From Kineosporia mesophila (GTDB taxonomy: Bacteria > Actinomycetota > Actinomycetes > Actinomycetales > Kineosporiaceae): a stretch of 64,000 bases of DNA. A program made the position numbers and the translations under genes. The DNA is taken from positions 186,001-250,000 of the forward strand of contig NZ_JAJOMA010000007.1 of assembly GCF_021129235.1 (NCBI RefSeq), given 5' to 3'. How positions within the stretch are numbered: the first letter of the stretch is position 1; the number at the start of each line of letters is the position of its first letter. Under the pieces are notes generated by a model that ran no database searches, had not been told where the DNA came from, and worked only from the letters and a program-made list of their open reading frames with translations. Below are positions 53,742 through 62,061 of the stretch, one piece after another.

Positions 53742-54658
53742 CGACCCCCACCAACGGCACGGACAAGGACGTCAGGAACCCCGACGAGCTGCGTCCGGAC
53801 GGGGCGGTCGCCGCTGATCAGGCCGCTCGCGCCGCAGCCGGCCGGAACGCCCGGGCAGAGCGGGACGCCGGGGCGGACCAGGACACCAGGGAGCCGGTGA
53901 CCGCCGGCCGTCCGACCCCGCAGGATGCCTCCGCCGAGACCCGGCCCAGCTGGCCCGGGCCGAGTTCGGCGAGTTCGGTGGGGCAGGCGGGGCCCGGTGA
54001 GCGCCCGGTGGGCGGCACTGTCGACGAGCCCGTCGACAGGCCGGTCGACGGGTCCAGGAGCGGCGAATCACGGACGTCGTGGGCGGGTCCCACGGTCGTG
54101 TCGCCGGATCAGGGCGACCAGTCGGTGCGGGAGGACTACGCACACGGCGAGGCCCACCGGCGCGCCGGTTCCGGCGGGGTCTCCGGTGTGGGTAAGGACG
54201 AGGTCATCGGTAAGGACCCGGTCGTCACCCGGGTTCCCGCCGAGCGGCCCCCGCAGCCCGACCCGGTCGACCCGGACGACACGGACACCGTCGGCACGGA
54301 CCCGGTCATCGCCGAGGACTCGGACCGCGACGTCGTGGCCGGTGCCGCCGAGGGCGAGAAGATCAGCGACACCGACGACGACACGCCGTCGGCCCCGGTC
54401 ACCTCGATCAACAGTGGCCGGCGTCGTTCCGAGGCCGCGCCCGACGCGGTCGACGGCCGTACCGACGTCACCTCGGACGACGAATGGCGTGATCTGCAGG
54501 CGAAGTTCGTGGACGACCCGGAGTCCACGGTCACCGAGGCGGCCACGCTGATCGAGCGTGACCTCGCGGGCCTGCGCTCGAAGCTGGCCGGTGGCTCGAC
54601 CGAAGACCTGCGTAACGCGTTCAAGCGTTATCGCGGTCTGCACGAGTCGCTGCGCTGA
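53738..54658 (+). CDS. Acidic disordered protein with the same C-terminal helical domain
   Basis: 306 aa. Residues 1 to about 245 are low-complexity (Asp, Thr, Ser, Pro, Gly, Val) and likely unfolded; the last 60 form EWRDLQAKFVDDPESTV, AATLIERDLAGLR, EDLRNAFKRYRGLHESLR, aligning with the first and last parts of the domain in the preceding protein but missing its middle 35 residues. No membrane segment, so it is the soluble partner of the anchored paralogue. Translationally coupled (ATGA). Unknown function. Confidence 0.8.
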   Translation: MTTPTNGTDKDVRNPDELRPDGAVAADQAARAAAGRNARAERDAGADQDTREPVTAGRPTPQDASAETRPSWPGPSSASSVGQAGPGERPVGGTVDEPVDRPVDGSRSGESRTSWAGPTVVSPDQGDQSVREDYAHGEAHRRAGSGGVSGVGKDEVIGKDPVVTRVPAERPPQPDPVDPDDTDTVGTDPVIAEDSDRDVVAGAAEGEKISDTDDDTPSAPVTSINSGRRRSEAAPDAVDGRTDVTSDDEWRDLQAKFVDDPESTVTEAATLIERDLAGLRSKLAGGSTEDLRNAFKRYRGLHESLR

Positions 54659-54777
54659 TCAGCAGCTGACCAGCACCCGCACCACCGGACGGCGAGGGGC
54701 CCGCAGGGGCGCCTCGTCGTCCTCTGCTGTGCCGCGGTTGTGCCGGGCCGTGCCGAAACCCCCCTAAACTGGCGGTC

Positions 54778-55449
54778 GTGCCCACTGAACAGCTGGTGGT
54801 CGGCTTCGACCTCGACATGACCCTGGTCGACTCCGCCGACGGCATCGTGGCCACGCTGGCACAGGCACATCAGCAGGTCGGCGGGGGTGCGCCGGGCACG
54901 GTCGTCGATCGTGAGCGGGCCTGGCCGCTGATGGGGTACCCGCTCGACCGGATCATCTCCGAGCTGATGCCGGGGGTGGACGTCGAGCTGATGGCCGACA
55001 CCTACCGCTCGCTCTACTCCACCACCGGGCTGGCGCGGAACACGCTGCTGCCCGGTGTGCTGGAGTCTTTCGCGGCCGTCCGCGAGGCCGGCGGGCGGGT
55101 CCTGGTGATCTCGGCGAAGTCCGAGCCGGGGGTCCGTTCCGTACTCGAGGCGATCGGCCTGCTCGACCACCCGCACCGGCCCGACCTGATCGCCGGGGGC
55201 CGGTTCGGCACCGCGAAGGGTGAGCTGCTCGTGGTCGAGGGTGCGTCGGTCTACGTGGGTGACCACGTCGGTGACGTGGCCGCGGCCCGATTCGCGGGCG
55301 CCACCAGCGTCGGTGTGATCACCGGACCGCAGTCGGCCGGCGAGCTCACCGCGGCCGGTGCCGACGTCGTCCTCAATGATCTTCTCGGATTCCCCCGGTG
55401 GCTTTCGGGTCATCTGGCCGGATTAAGCCGTTCGCACGTCGGCAACTGA
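54778..55449 (+). CDS. HAD-superfamily phosphatase
   Basis: 223 aa from GTG 54778. Motif I FDLDMTLVDS gives nucleophile D11 and D13; motif II is VISAKS; motif III/IV lie around VYVGDHVGDVAAARFAGA. Phosphoglycolate-phosphatase-like fold with a helical cap (LIMP-type region about 20-90). A cytosolic small-molecule phosphatase. TAAACT (54765-54770) ends seven bases before GTG: predicted leaderless. Confidence 0.88.
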   Translation: MPTEQLVVGFDLDMTLVDSADGIVATLAQAHQQVGGGAPGTVVDRERAWPLMGYPLDRIISELMPGVDVELMADTYRSLYSTTGLARNTLLPGVLESFAAVREAGGRVLVISAKSEPGVRSVLEAIGLLDHPHRPDLIAGGRFGTAKGELLVVEGASVYVGDHVGDVAAARFAGATSVGVITGPQSAGELTAAGADVVLNDLLGFPRWLSGHLAGLSRSHVGN

Positions 55450-55543
55450 CGGCTAATCTTGAGGAAACGACAGATCGTGAGCAAGAGCGGTTGCCGCGGA
55501 TAATAAGGTCCGCGGCAATCATCACGTGACAGGGGAAAAAGAC

Positions 55544-55927
55544 GTGCCGACTGGCAGGGTCAAGTGGTTCGACGCCGAGCGAGGCTTCGGTTTCGCCAGC
55601 AACGATGACGGTGGCGAGGTGTTCGTGCACGCCTCCGCGCTGCCCGAGGGCACGACCACGCTCAAACCGGGCGCCAAGATCGAGTTCGGGGTCGCCGAGG
55701 GCCGTCGTGGCCTGCAGGCCCTGAGCGTGCGCCTGGTCGAGGCCAGCCCGTCCGTGGCCCGGGCGATGCGGAAGCCGGCCGAAGACATGACGGTCATCGT
55801 CGAAGACCTGATCAAGCTGCTGGACAATGTTTCCAACAGCCTGCGCCGTGGGCGTTACCCCGACCGTTCTTCCGCGAGCAAGGTGGCAACCGTGCTCCGC
55901 GCCGTAGCGGACGACCTCGAGGCGTGA
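55544..55927 (+). CDS. Cold-shock-domain protein with C-terminal extension
   Basis: 127 aa from GTG 55544 (AGGGGA upstream; GTG 55526 is the alternative). Residues 1-65 are a cold-shock domain with RNP-1 (GFGFASN) and RNP-2 (VFVHAS); 70-127 add a helical tail (ARAMRKPAEDMTVIVEDLIK). Resembles the CspB-like genes with extended C-termini near DUF3027 in Actinobacteria. Binds single-stranded RNA/DNA. First gene of a conserved-looking group with DUF3027 and the sacsin-like ATPase. Confidence 0.92.
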   Translation: MPTGRVKWFDAERGFGFASNDDGGEVFVHASALPEGTTTLKPGAKIEFGVAEGRRGLQALSVRLVEASPSVARAMRKPAEDMTVIVEDLIKLLDNVSNSLRRGRYPDRSSASKVATVLRAVADDLEA

Positions 55928-56094
55928 TCGGCCGACCGGCTCGCCGCCCGCGCCTGCTCGACACCCTGCGCGGATGGGGGAGACTGGCGGGCGCGGCCAC
56001 TGCCAGATCGGCGCCGCCCCCGTCGTCGTCGACGGGTGGCACGGCAACCGGTGAACGGTGGCAGGCAGGTCGGGGTGCAGCAGGAGTGGAGCAG

Positions 56095-58011
56095 ATGGTG
56101 GACCAGCAGGTGACCGGAACGATCGACGAGGTTCAGGCCCCGATCATTCCTGAGCAGGCCGAACCGCAGGTGCCGGCTCCGGCCGCGCTGCCGACCGAGC
56201 CCGACCCGGTCGCAGCGGCCGCGGTCGACCTGGCCCGTGGCGCCGCGGAGGATGTCGCCCAGCCGGACACCGTCGGCCGTCACCTCTCGGTGTCGGTCGA
56301 CCAGGCCGGGCTGACGATGCACGCCTTCGACTGCACCGCGAAGGGCTACCGGGGCTGGCGCTGGGCGGTCACGCTCGCCCACGTTCCCGGGTCCGATCGG
56401 GTGACGGTCTGTGACACCGTTCTGCTGCCGGGCGCCGAGTCGATCATGGCTCCGGACTGGGTGCCGTGGTCCGACCGGCTGGCCCCGGGCGACCTGGGCC
56501 CCGGTGACGAGCTGCCGTTCCGGCCCGAAGACCCGAACCTGGTCCCGGGCTACACGGTCACCGACGAAGACGACTCCGACCAGCAGCTCTTCTGGGAGCT
56601 CGGTCTGGGGCGCGAGCGGTTGCTCGGGCCCGAGGGGGTCTCGGGTGCGGCTGACCGCTGGCACCGGGGTCCGCACGGTCCCACGGCCGACATCGCCGTT
56701 CAGTCCGCCGCGTCCTGTGTGACCTGCGCGTACTTCGTGCCGCTGTCCGGCCGGTTGCGTCAGTCGTTCGGTGCGTGCGCCAACGAGTGGTCTCCCGCCG
56801 ACGGCTCGGTGGTCACGGTCGACTTCGGCTGTGGTGCGCACAGTGAGACCGACCTGGAGATGCCCGCCCCCGAACCGCTGAGTGATCACATCCTCGACGA
56901 CACGGTCGTCGAGGAGTTCGACCTGTCGGCCCCCGAGCCTTCGGCTGAGTCTTCGGCCGAGCCGGCTCCCGGCATCGAGACCGGGTCCATGGTGGACGAC
57001 GACGGGCCCCAGACCCCCGGCAACCGTTCGGACGGGGTCGGCTCGGAGTCGTCGGCCGACGCTGAGACTGGTGCTGAGGCGTCTGGCGATGCTGATGCGC
57101 AGGCCGAGGTGCCGACACGCCGGACCCCGCGGGACGCCGGTGGCACGATGAAGGATCTGGTCGAGCCCGACACTGCCCCTCCGGTGCAGATCGCGGTCGA
57201 GCCGACGATCGATCCGGAGCCGGTGGCTTCGCCGGAAGACCTGATCACGGTGCATCCGCTGGGTGAGTCGGCGGTGAGTGAGCCGGTGACGAGTGAGTCG
57301 GCGGTCGACGAGAACACGGTGAACGCGTCGGTTGCCGACGAGGTCGCTGGGGTTGAGCCGGTTGTGGACGAGGCGGTTGCCGAAGAGGCGGCGCCCGTTT
57401 CTGTCGAGCCGGTTCAGTCGGCTGAGCAGGACGAGTCGGCTGAGCGGGTCGAGTCGGCTGAGCCGGTCACTGAGGTCGTTTCGTTCGGGGGTGTTCCCGA
57501 GGAGCGGACGGTGAAGGCCGAGCCGGAGGAAGACCAGGCTCCGCCGGTCGCGCTGGGTCCAGATGCTCGGGTGGCAGACGTCGATGCTCCGGAAACGGTT
57601 GCGTCAAGCGAGGTTTCCCAGGGGCAGGCGCTCGAGCCGGTGAGCGAGTACAACTCGCCCGCCGATGGTTCGGTCGCGACGCCGGGTCAGTCCATCCGGG
57701 AGTCGGACGGTGCGCTGGCCGCTTCGTCCGAGACGGCAACGCCTTCCCTGAGCAGCGGCACTGCCGGTGCCGCGGTGGACGCGGTGACGGGGCCGGACCA
57801 CGGCGACGCCGCCTCCGAGCCGGTTCGGGCCGGATCGGCCGAAGCCGACCCCGCTGGTCGTGGCGCCGTCGAAACCGACTCTGTGGCAGACGTCCTCAAT
57901 TTTGAGGCGACGGAGAGCCAGGCGGCGACACCGGTGACGGAAGCCGCGCAGGCACCGGACGACGACGAGCGCACGCCTGAGAGCCGGACCGAGGTGCCGC
58001 CGCAGTCGTGA
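56095..58011 (+). CDS. DUF3027 protein with long acidic tail
   Basis: 638 aa from ATG 56095 with AGGAGTGGAG upstream; an upstream GTG at 55924 overlaps the previous stop but the added residues have atypical codons (AGA, GCA, GGA). The conserved DUF3027 core is about residues 40-250: AVDLARGAAEDVAQPDTVGR, YRGWRWAVTLAHV, and a four-cysteine set C208, C211, C228, C246 that could bind zinc. Residues about 260-638 are Glu/Val/Ser/Asp-rich and disordered. Function unknown. The stop overlaps the start of the ATPase. Confidence 0.87.
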   Translation: MVDQQVTGTIDEVQAPIIPEQAEPQVPAPAALPTEPDPVAAAAVDLARGAAEDVAQPDTVGRHLSVSVDQAGLTMHAFDCTAKGYRGWRWAVTLAHVPGSDRVTVCDTVLLPGAESIMAPDWVPWSDRLAPGDLGPGDELPFRPEDPNLVPGYTVTDEDDSDQQLFWELGLGRERLLGPEGVSGAADRWHRGPHGPTADIAVQSAASCVTCAYFVPLSGRLRQSFGACANEWSPADGSVVTVDFGCGAHSETDLEMPAPEPLSDHILDDTVVEEFDLSAPEPSAESSAEPAPGIETGSMVDDDGPQTPGNRSDGVGSESSADAETGAEASGDADAQAEVPTRRTPRDAGGTMKDLVEPDTAPPVQIAVEPTIDPEPVASPEDLITVHPLGESAVSEPVTSESAVDENTVNASVADEVAGVEPVVDEAVAEEAAPVSVEPVQSAEQDESAERVESAEPVTEVVSFGGVPEERTVKAEPEEDQAPPVALGPDARVADVDAPETVASSEVSQGQALEPVSEYNSPADGSVATPGQSIRESDGALAASSETATPSLSSGTAGAAVDAVTGPDHGDAASEPVRAGSAEADPAGRGAVETDSVADVLNFEATESQAATPVTEAAQAPDDDERTPESRTEVPPQS

Positions 58012-61000
58012 CCGACGACCGGTTCGGGGTGGCGGACATCCGGCACCGGGTTCTGGCGGCCTGGGCGGCCTCACCGACCCGGTTCCGGGAAGACGCCAAT
58101 GCCGAGGAAGAGCTCGTCCTGGGCGGTTACCGGGATCGCCTGGTGATCGAACTGGCCCAGAACGCGGCCGATGCCGCGTCTCGGGGCGAGGTGTCCGGGC
58201 GGTTGCTGCTGCGACTGACCGAGTCTGTCGACGGTACGGGCGGACCGGTGCTGGTCGCGGCCAACACCGGTGCCCCGCTCGACGCCGACGGCGTGCAGGC
58301 ACTGTGCACGCTGCGGGCCTCGGCCAAGCGTGACGGCGGCACGGTCGGCCGGTTCGGCGTCGGTTTCGCCGCCGTGCTGGCGGTGTCCGACGAGCCGGCG
58401 GTGCTGAGCCGCTCCGGCGGAGTTCGGTTCTCGGCTGCGGACACCCGCGAACTGGTGAGCCGCAAGGCTTTCGAAGACGATTCACCGAAGCTGACGGAAG
58501 AGCAGCAGCGCCGCGACGGCAAGGTTCCGGTGCTGCGACTGCCTTTCGAGGCCGAGGGGGTGCCGCCGGAGGGGTACGACACAGCGGTTCTGCTGCCGCT
58601 GTCGGGTCCGGAAGCCACCGCCCGGGTGCGGCAGTTGCTGGCCGAGGTCTCCGACGTGCTCCTGCTGGCCCTGCCCGGGCTGGACGAGATCATCGTCGAG
58701 CAGCCCGGTGAATCACCGCGGGTGCTGCGCGATGTCGCGCACCGCTGGCGGATCCTGCGGCGGGAGGGCGATATTCCGGCGGAGCTGTTGGCCGACCGGC
58801 CCACCGAGGAGCGGGCTCTCACCCGCTGGAGCCTGACCTGGGCGCTGCCGTCCGGCGAGGCCGACCGGCCCCGGCCGGCGGTGCTCAACGCGCCTACGCC
58901 GAGTGACGAATCCCTGCCCTGGCCGGCGGTTCTCGTGGCCACCGTGCCGATGGACGTGACCCGGCGGCACGTGGTGACCGGACCGGTCACCGACCTGATC
59001 GTGGCGAACGCCGCCCGGGCCTACGCCGACCTGCTGGGTGAGGTGGTCGCCGAGGGCGGCGAGGCCTGGCCGCTCGTCGTCACCGGCCTGCCCGCCGGAG
59101 CGGTGGACGGTGCTCTGCGTGAGGCCGTGCTGGCCCTGCTGCCCGGCATCCCGCTGCTGCACTCGGCTGAGGACGCCTCGGTGCTGTTGCGGCCGACGCA
59201 GGCCCTGGCGCTCGCCGGGCCGGTCGGGGCCGACCGTGCGGTGGTGAGTGTTTTTGCTTCCTGGCTGGTCGGTCTCGTGCATGCGCCGCGTCCGTCATGG
59301 CCGGTGCTCGAACATCTGAACGTGCGTCGCCTGTGGCTCTCCGACGCGGTCGAGTCCCTGCCGGCGCTGCCCGACCCGCAGCGCTGGCGTGCGGCCTACG
59401 AGGCGCTGGCCGGGCTGACGATCGATGAAACGGTTCGCGAGGCACTGGCTTTCCTCCCGGTCCCGCTGGCCGACGGCACGGTCGCACGCGGCGCCCGGGG
59501 GTTGCTGCTGGCCTCCCCGGAGACCGATGTCGACGCGGGGGCGCCGATCTCGGTGCCCGAGGCGCTGAGCGTGCTCGGGGCGAAGGTGGTGCATCCCGAC
59601 GCGGTGCATCCCCTGCTCGAACGGCTGGGCGTCACCGTGGCCGGTCCGCGAGCGCTGGTCGAGCTCCCGGTGGTGCGCTCGGCGGTCCGCGAGATTGGCG
59701 ACGAGCCGGGTGCTTTCGCTGATCTTGACCGTTCGCCCGACGAACTGCGCGACGCCGTGCTGGCCCTGGTCGCGGTGGCCGTGGCCGCGGGTGAACTGGG
59801 TCCGGGGGAGTTGCCCTGGCTGGGCGAACTGGAACTGAGCGACGAGGACGGTGAGCCGACCCCGGCGTCCGCCCTGGCCATCGAGGGCAGCCCGGCCGCC
59901 GACTGGTTCCATCCCGACGACGTGGGCATCCTGCCCGAGTGGTGGGCGCAGCGCTGGGGTGAGAGCGCCCTGGTCGCGGTCGGTGTGCTGCGGGGGCCGG
60001 GTGCCTTCCTGGCGTCGGAGGCGTCGCTGGAGCCCGATCTGCTGGGTCTGGACGACGAGGAGGGCACGCCCTCCACCGAGCTCGACGCCTGGGACGACTA
60101 CACCGCCTGGATTCAGGCGGCCCATCCCGAGATGCTGCCTGGCGGGACGATTTCCGAGCTCATCGCGGTGCGCGACCTGGACCTGGTGCGACCCGAGGCG
60201 CTGCCCGACGTGGTAACGGCGATCGCCGCCGACCCGCTGCTGCGGCCCGCGCTGGTGCGCCCGGCGCACGTGGTGTCGGGCGGCCGGGGCTTCGACGTTC
60301 CCTCGTACACCTCCTGGTGGCTGAGATCCGAGCTGACCGACGGCGACGAGGAGGGCGGTGTCCTCGCGGCGCCCGACGCCGAGCCGTCGCTGCGGGCTCT
60401 GCTGGCTCCGGCGCCGGACTGGCTGGCCGGGCTCGATGCCGCCGCAAGCCGCGCGGTCGGAGTGGTCACCGGGGTGGACGACCTGGATGCCCAGGGTCTG
60501 CACGACGTGCTGGACCGGCTGGCCGATCCGGAGGTCGAGCTGACCGCCGCGATGTTGCTGCCGCTGCTCGAGCGCATGGCCGACCTGGCCTCCGGTCCGG
60601 TTGTGGAAGAGACCGCACGTCCCTTCTCCGTGCGGGCCCTCGACCCGGACGACCCGGCCCGCACCGTGGTGGTGCCGGTCGCGGAGGCCGTGATCGTCGA
60701 CTCACCGATGTACCGCCAGCGTCACGACCTCGGGGCGCAGGTGCCGGTGGCGCCCGGCCGGGCCGGTGCGCTGACCGGCCTGCTCGGCGTCTCCCGCGCG
60801 GGGGACCTGGTCTCCGGCGATCTCGACGATGCCGCCGGCACGGAGCAGCCGGTGGGCGAGGCGGTGCGGGCCCTGCTGCCCGATGCCCCGGTCACCTGGT
60901 GCGAGCACGATTCGCTCGTCGTGGATGGTGTCGAGGTGGACTGGTGGGTCGAGGGTGAGGGCACGACGGCGAGACTGCACGCGTCCACCGTCGACGGTCT

Positions 61001-61115
61001 GGCCCGGGCGCTGGCCTGGTCGGGGGAGCGCTGGGACCTGCGCGACCTCCTGGCGGGGGTGCTCGCCGACCCGGATCTGGGCCCGGACGCGCTGGTCGAC
61101 CAGACCTTCGGCTAG
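58008..61115 (+). CDS. Sacsin-like GHKL ATPase
   Basis: 1035 aa from GTG 58008, overlapping DUF3027 (GTGA). The N-terminal 200 residues are an Hsp90-type fold: N-box IELAQNAADAA (E48, N52, D55), G1-like VAANTGAPLDADG and G2 GRFGVGFAAVLAVSDEP. The remaining 800 residues are alpha/beta with no recognised domain. Sacsin-type N-domains hydrolyse ATP and act as chaperones in eukaryotes; bacterial proteins of this type are uncharacterised. Coupled translation with DUF3027 points to a shared function. Confidence 0.87.
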   Translation: MTDDRFGVADIRHRVLAAWAASPTRFREDANAEEELVLGGYRDRLVIELAQNAADAASRGEVSGRLLLRLTESVDGTGGPVLVAANTGAPLDADGVQALCTLRASAKRDGGTVGRFGVGFAAVLAVSDEPAVLSRSGGVRFSAADTRELVSRKAFEDDSPKLTEEQQRRDGKVPVLRLPFEAEGVPPEGYDTAVLLPLSGPEATARVRQLLAEVSDVLLLALPGLDEIIVEQPGESPRVLRDVAHRWRILRREGDIPAELLADRPTEERALTRWSLTWALPSGEADRPRPAVLNAPTPSDESLPWPAVLVATVPMDVTRRHVVTGPVTDLIVANAARAYADLLGEVVAEGGEAWPLVVTGLPAGAVDGALREAVLALLPGIPLLHSAEDASVLLRPTQALALAGPVGADRAVVSVFASWLVGLVHAPRPSWPVLEHLNVRRLWLSDAVESLPALPDPQRWRAAYEALAGLTIDETVREALAFLPVPLADGTVARGARGLLLASPETDVDAGAPISVPEALSVLGAKVVHPDAVHPLLERLGVTVAGPRALVELPVVRSAVREIGDEPGAFADLDRSPDELRDAVLALVAVAVAAGELGPGELPWLGELELSDEDGEPTPASALAIEGSPAADWFHPDDVGILPEWWAQRWGESALVAVGVLRGPGAFLASEASLEPDLLGLDDEEGTPSTELDAWDDYTAWIQAAHPEMLPGGTISELIAVRDLDLVRPEALPDVVTAIAADPLLRPALVRPAHVVSGGRGFDVPSYTSWWLRSELTDGDEEGGVLAAPDAEPSLRALLAPAPDWLAGLDAAASRAVGVVTGVDDLDAQGLHDVLDRLADPEVELTAAMLLPLLERMADLASGPVVEETARPFSVRALDPDDPARTVVVPVAEAVIVDSPMYRQRHDLGAQVPVAPGRAGALTGLLGVSRAGDLVSGDLDDAAGTEQPVGEAVRALLPDAPVTWCEHDSLVVDGVEVDWWVEGEGTTARLHASTVDGLARALAWSGERWDLRDLLAGVLADPDLGPDALVDQTFG

Positions 61116-61127
61116 CGGGTCAGCGGG

Positions 61128-61496
61128 TCAGGGCAGGGTGCCCGGCCCGCCGCCGGGCCGGGGTACGGGCTTGCGCCGCAGCTTGGGCAGCCCGGTGGGT
61201 TCCCCGTTGTTGCGCGGCACGTCGTCGACGTCACCCGTGTAGCCGCTGGAGGGGATGACCTCACCCGGTTTCGGCTTGGGACGGCGCAGGAGCAGGTACG
61301 TGTAGCCCACGAAGCCGAGCGCCACTCCGGCCAGGGCCGTCCACACCCACCAGCCGCGTCCGGTGGACTCCAGCTCGGGGCGCAGGATCAGTCCCAGCAC
61401 GAACAGCAGCGCCCAGATGCCGGTGCCGACTGCCACCGGCAGCCGCTCGCCCGGACCACCCTGGGTGACCTGGTAGGGCACTTCCTGTTCTCCCAC
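61128..61496 (-). CDS. DUF2530 membrane protein
   Basis: 122 aa from GTG 61496 (GTG 61481 after GGGAG is equally possible). Two helices, GTGIWALLFVLGLILRPEL and WWVWTALAGVALGFVGYTYL, with a basic, Gly/Pro-rich cytosolic tail (RRKPVPRPGGG). DUF2530 is a small actinobacterial membrane family of unknown role, commonly near MarR and MFS genes. Converges on the ATPase gene with 12 bp between. Confidence 0.8.
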   Translation of the reverse strand: MGEQEVPYQVTQGGPGERLPVAVGTGIWALLFVLGLILRPELESTGRGWWVWTALAGVALGFVGYTYLLLRRPKPKPGEVIPSSGYTGDVDDVPRNNGEPTGLPKLRRKPVPRPGGGPGTLP

Positions 61497-61616
61497 TCTT
61501 TCGAGGTTACCTGTCCGAACGGGCGGACCTGGGGTTATGTGCCCCACAGCGTGATGATCTCGCGTCCGACGGCCCGAACGGGCGACCGGAAACCACCCCG
61601 AGGGGAGGGGGAATAG

Positions 61617-61629
61617 TTAGCACGGCTAA
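61617..61629. promoter_or_regulatory. Candidate MarR operator
   Basis: TTAGC ACG GCTAA, 5-bp perfect arms, ending nine bases before TAGACT (61639-61644), the -10 of the marR-MFS operon, so it overlaps the -35 region. Position suits autorepression. The arms are short, so the call is moderate. Confidence 0.6.
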
Positions 61630-61650
61630 GCAGTTCGGTAGACTGTGAGC

Positions 61651-62061
61651 GTGCTCGAGGAAACAGACCTGCGCGTGTCCCTGATGAAGGTGACGCGCCG
61701 GTTGCGCGCGGAGAAGTCCGACACCGAACTCACCGACAGTCAGATGTCGGTGCTGGCCGTGCTGGACCGCTCCGGTCCCCTGACTCCCCGGGCCCTGGCC
61801 GATTTCGAGCGGGTGCAGCCGCCCTCGATGACGCGCACGCTCGCGTCCCTGGACGCCCGCGGTCTGGTCGACCGCGAGCCCGACCCGGCCGACGGCCGGC
61901 AGATCATCGTCCGGATCACCCCGTCCGGTGCGGCCGCCGTCACGGCGACCCGTCGTCAGCGTGACGCCTGGCTGGCCCGGCGGCTGGCCGACCTCGACCC
62001 GGAAGAGCGAGCCGTTCTCGCCCGTGCGTCACAGATATTGAGGAGGATCGCCGACTCGTGA
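61651..62061 (+). CDS. MarR-family regulator of MFS gene
   Basis: 136 aa from GTG 61651, with TAGACT ending six bases upstream and no ribosome site; a GTG two codons earlier would lie against the -10 and is rejected. Winged helix: LTDSQMSVLAVLDRSG, TPRALADFERVQPPSMTRTL (recognition helix), wing DREPDPADGRQIIVRITPSG. It probably represses itself and the MFS gene, whose start overlaps its stop (GTGA). Confidence 0.93.
   Translation: MLEETDLRVSLMKVTRRLRAEKSDTELTDSQMSVLAVLDRSGPLTPRALADFERVQPPSMTRTLASLDARGLVDREPDPADGRQIIVRITPSGAAAVTATRRQRDAWLARRLADLDPEERAVLARASQILRRIADS

Noticed and set aside
55924-56094. GTG 55924 as the DUF3027 start (GTGA overlap with the cold-shock gene)
   Set aside because: The extra 57 residues use codons rare in the neighbourhood and look non-coding; ATG 56095 has AGGAG upstream. 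Proteomics could overturn this.
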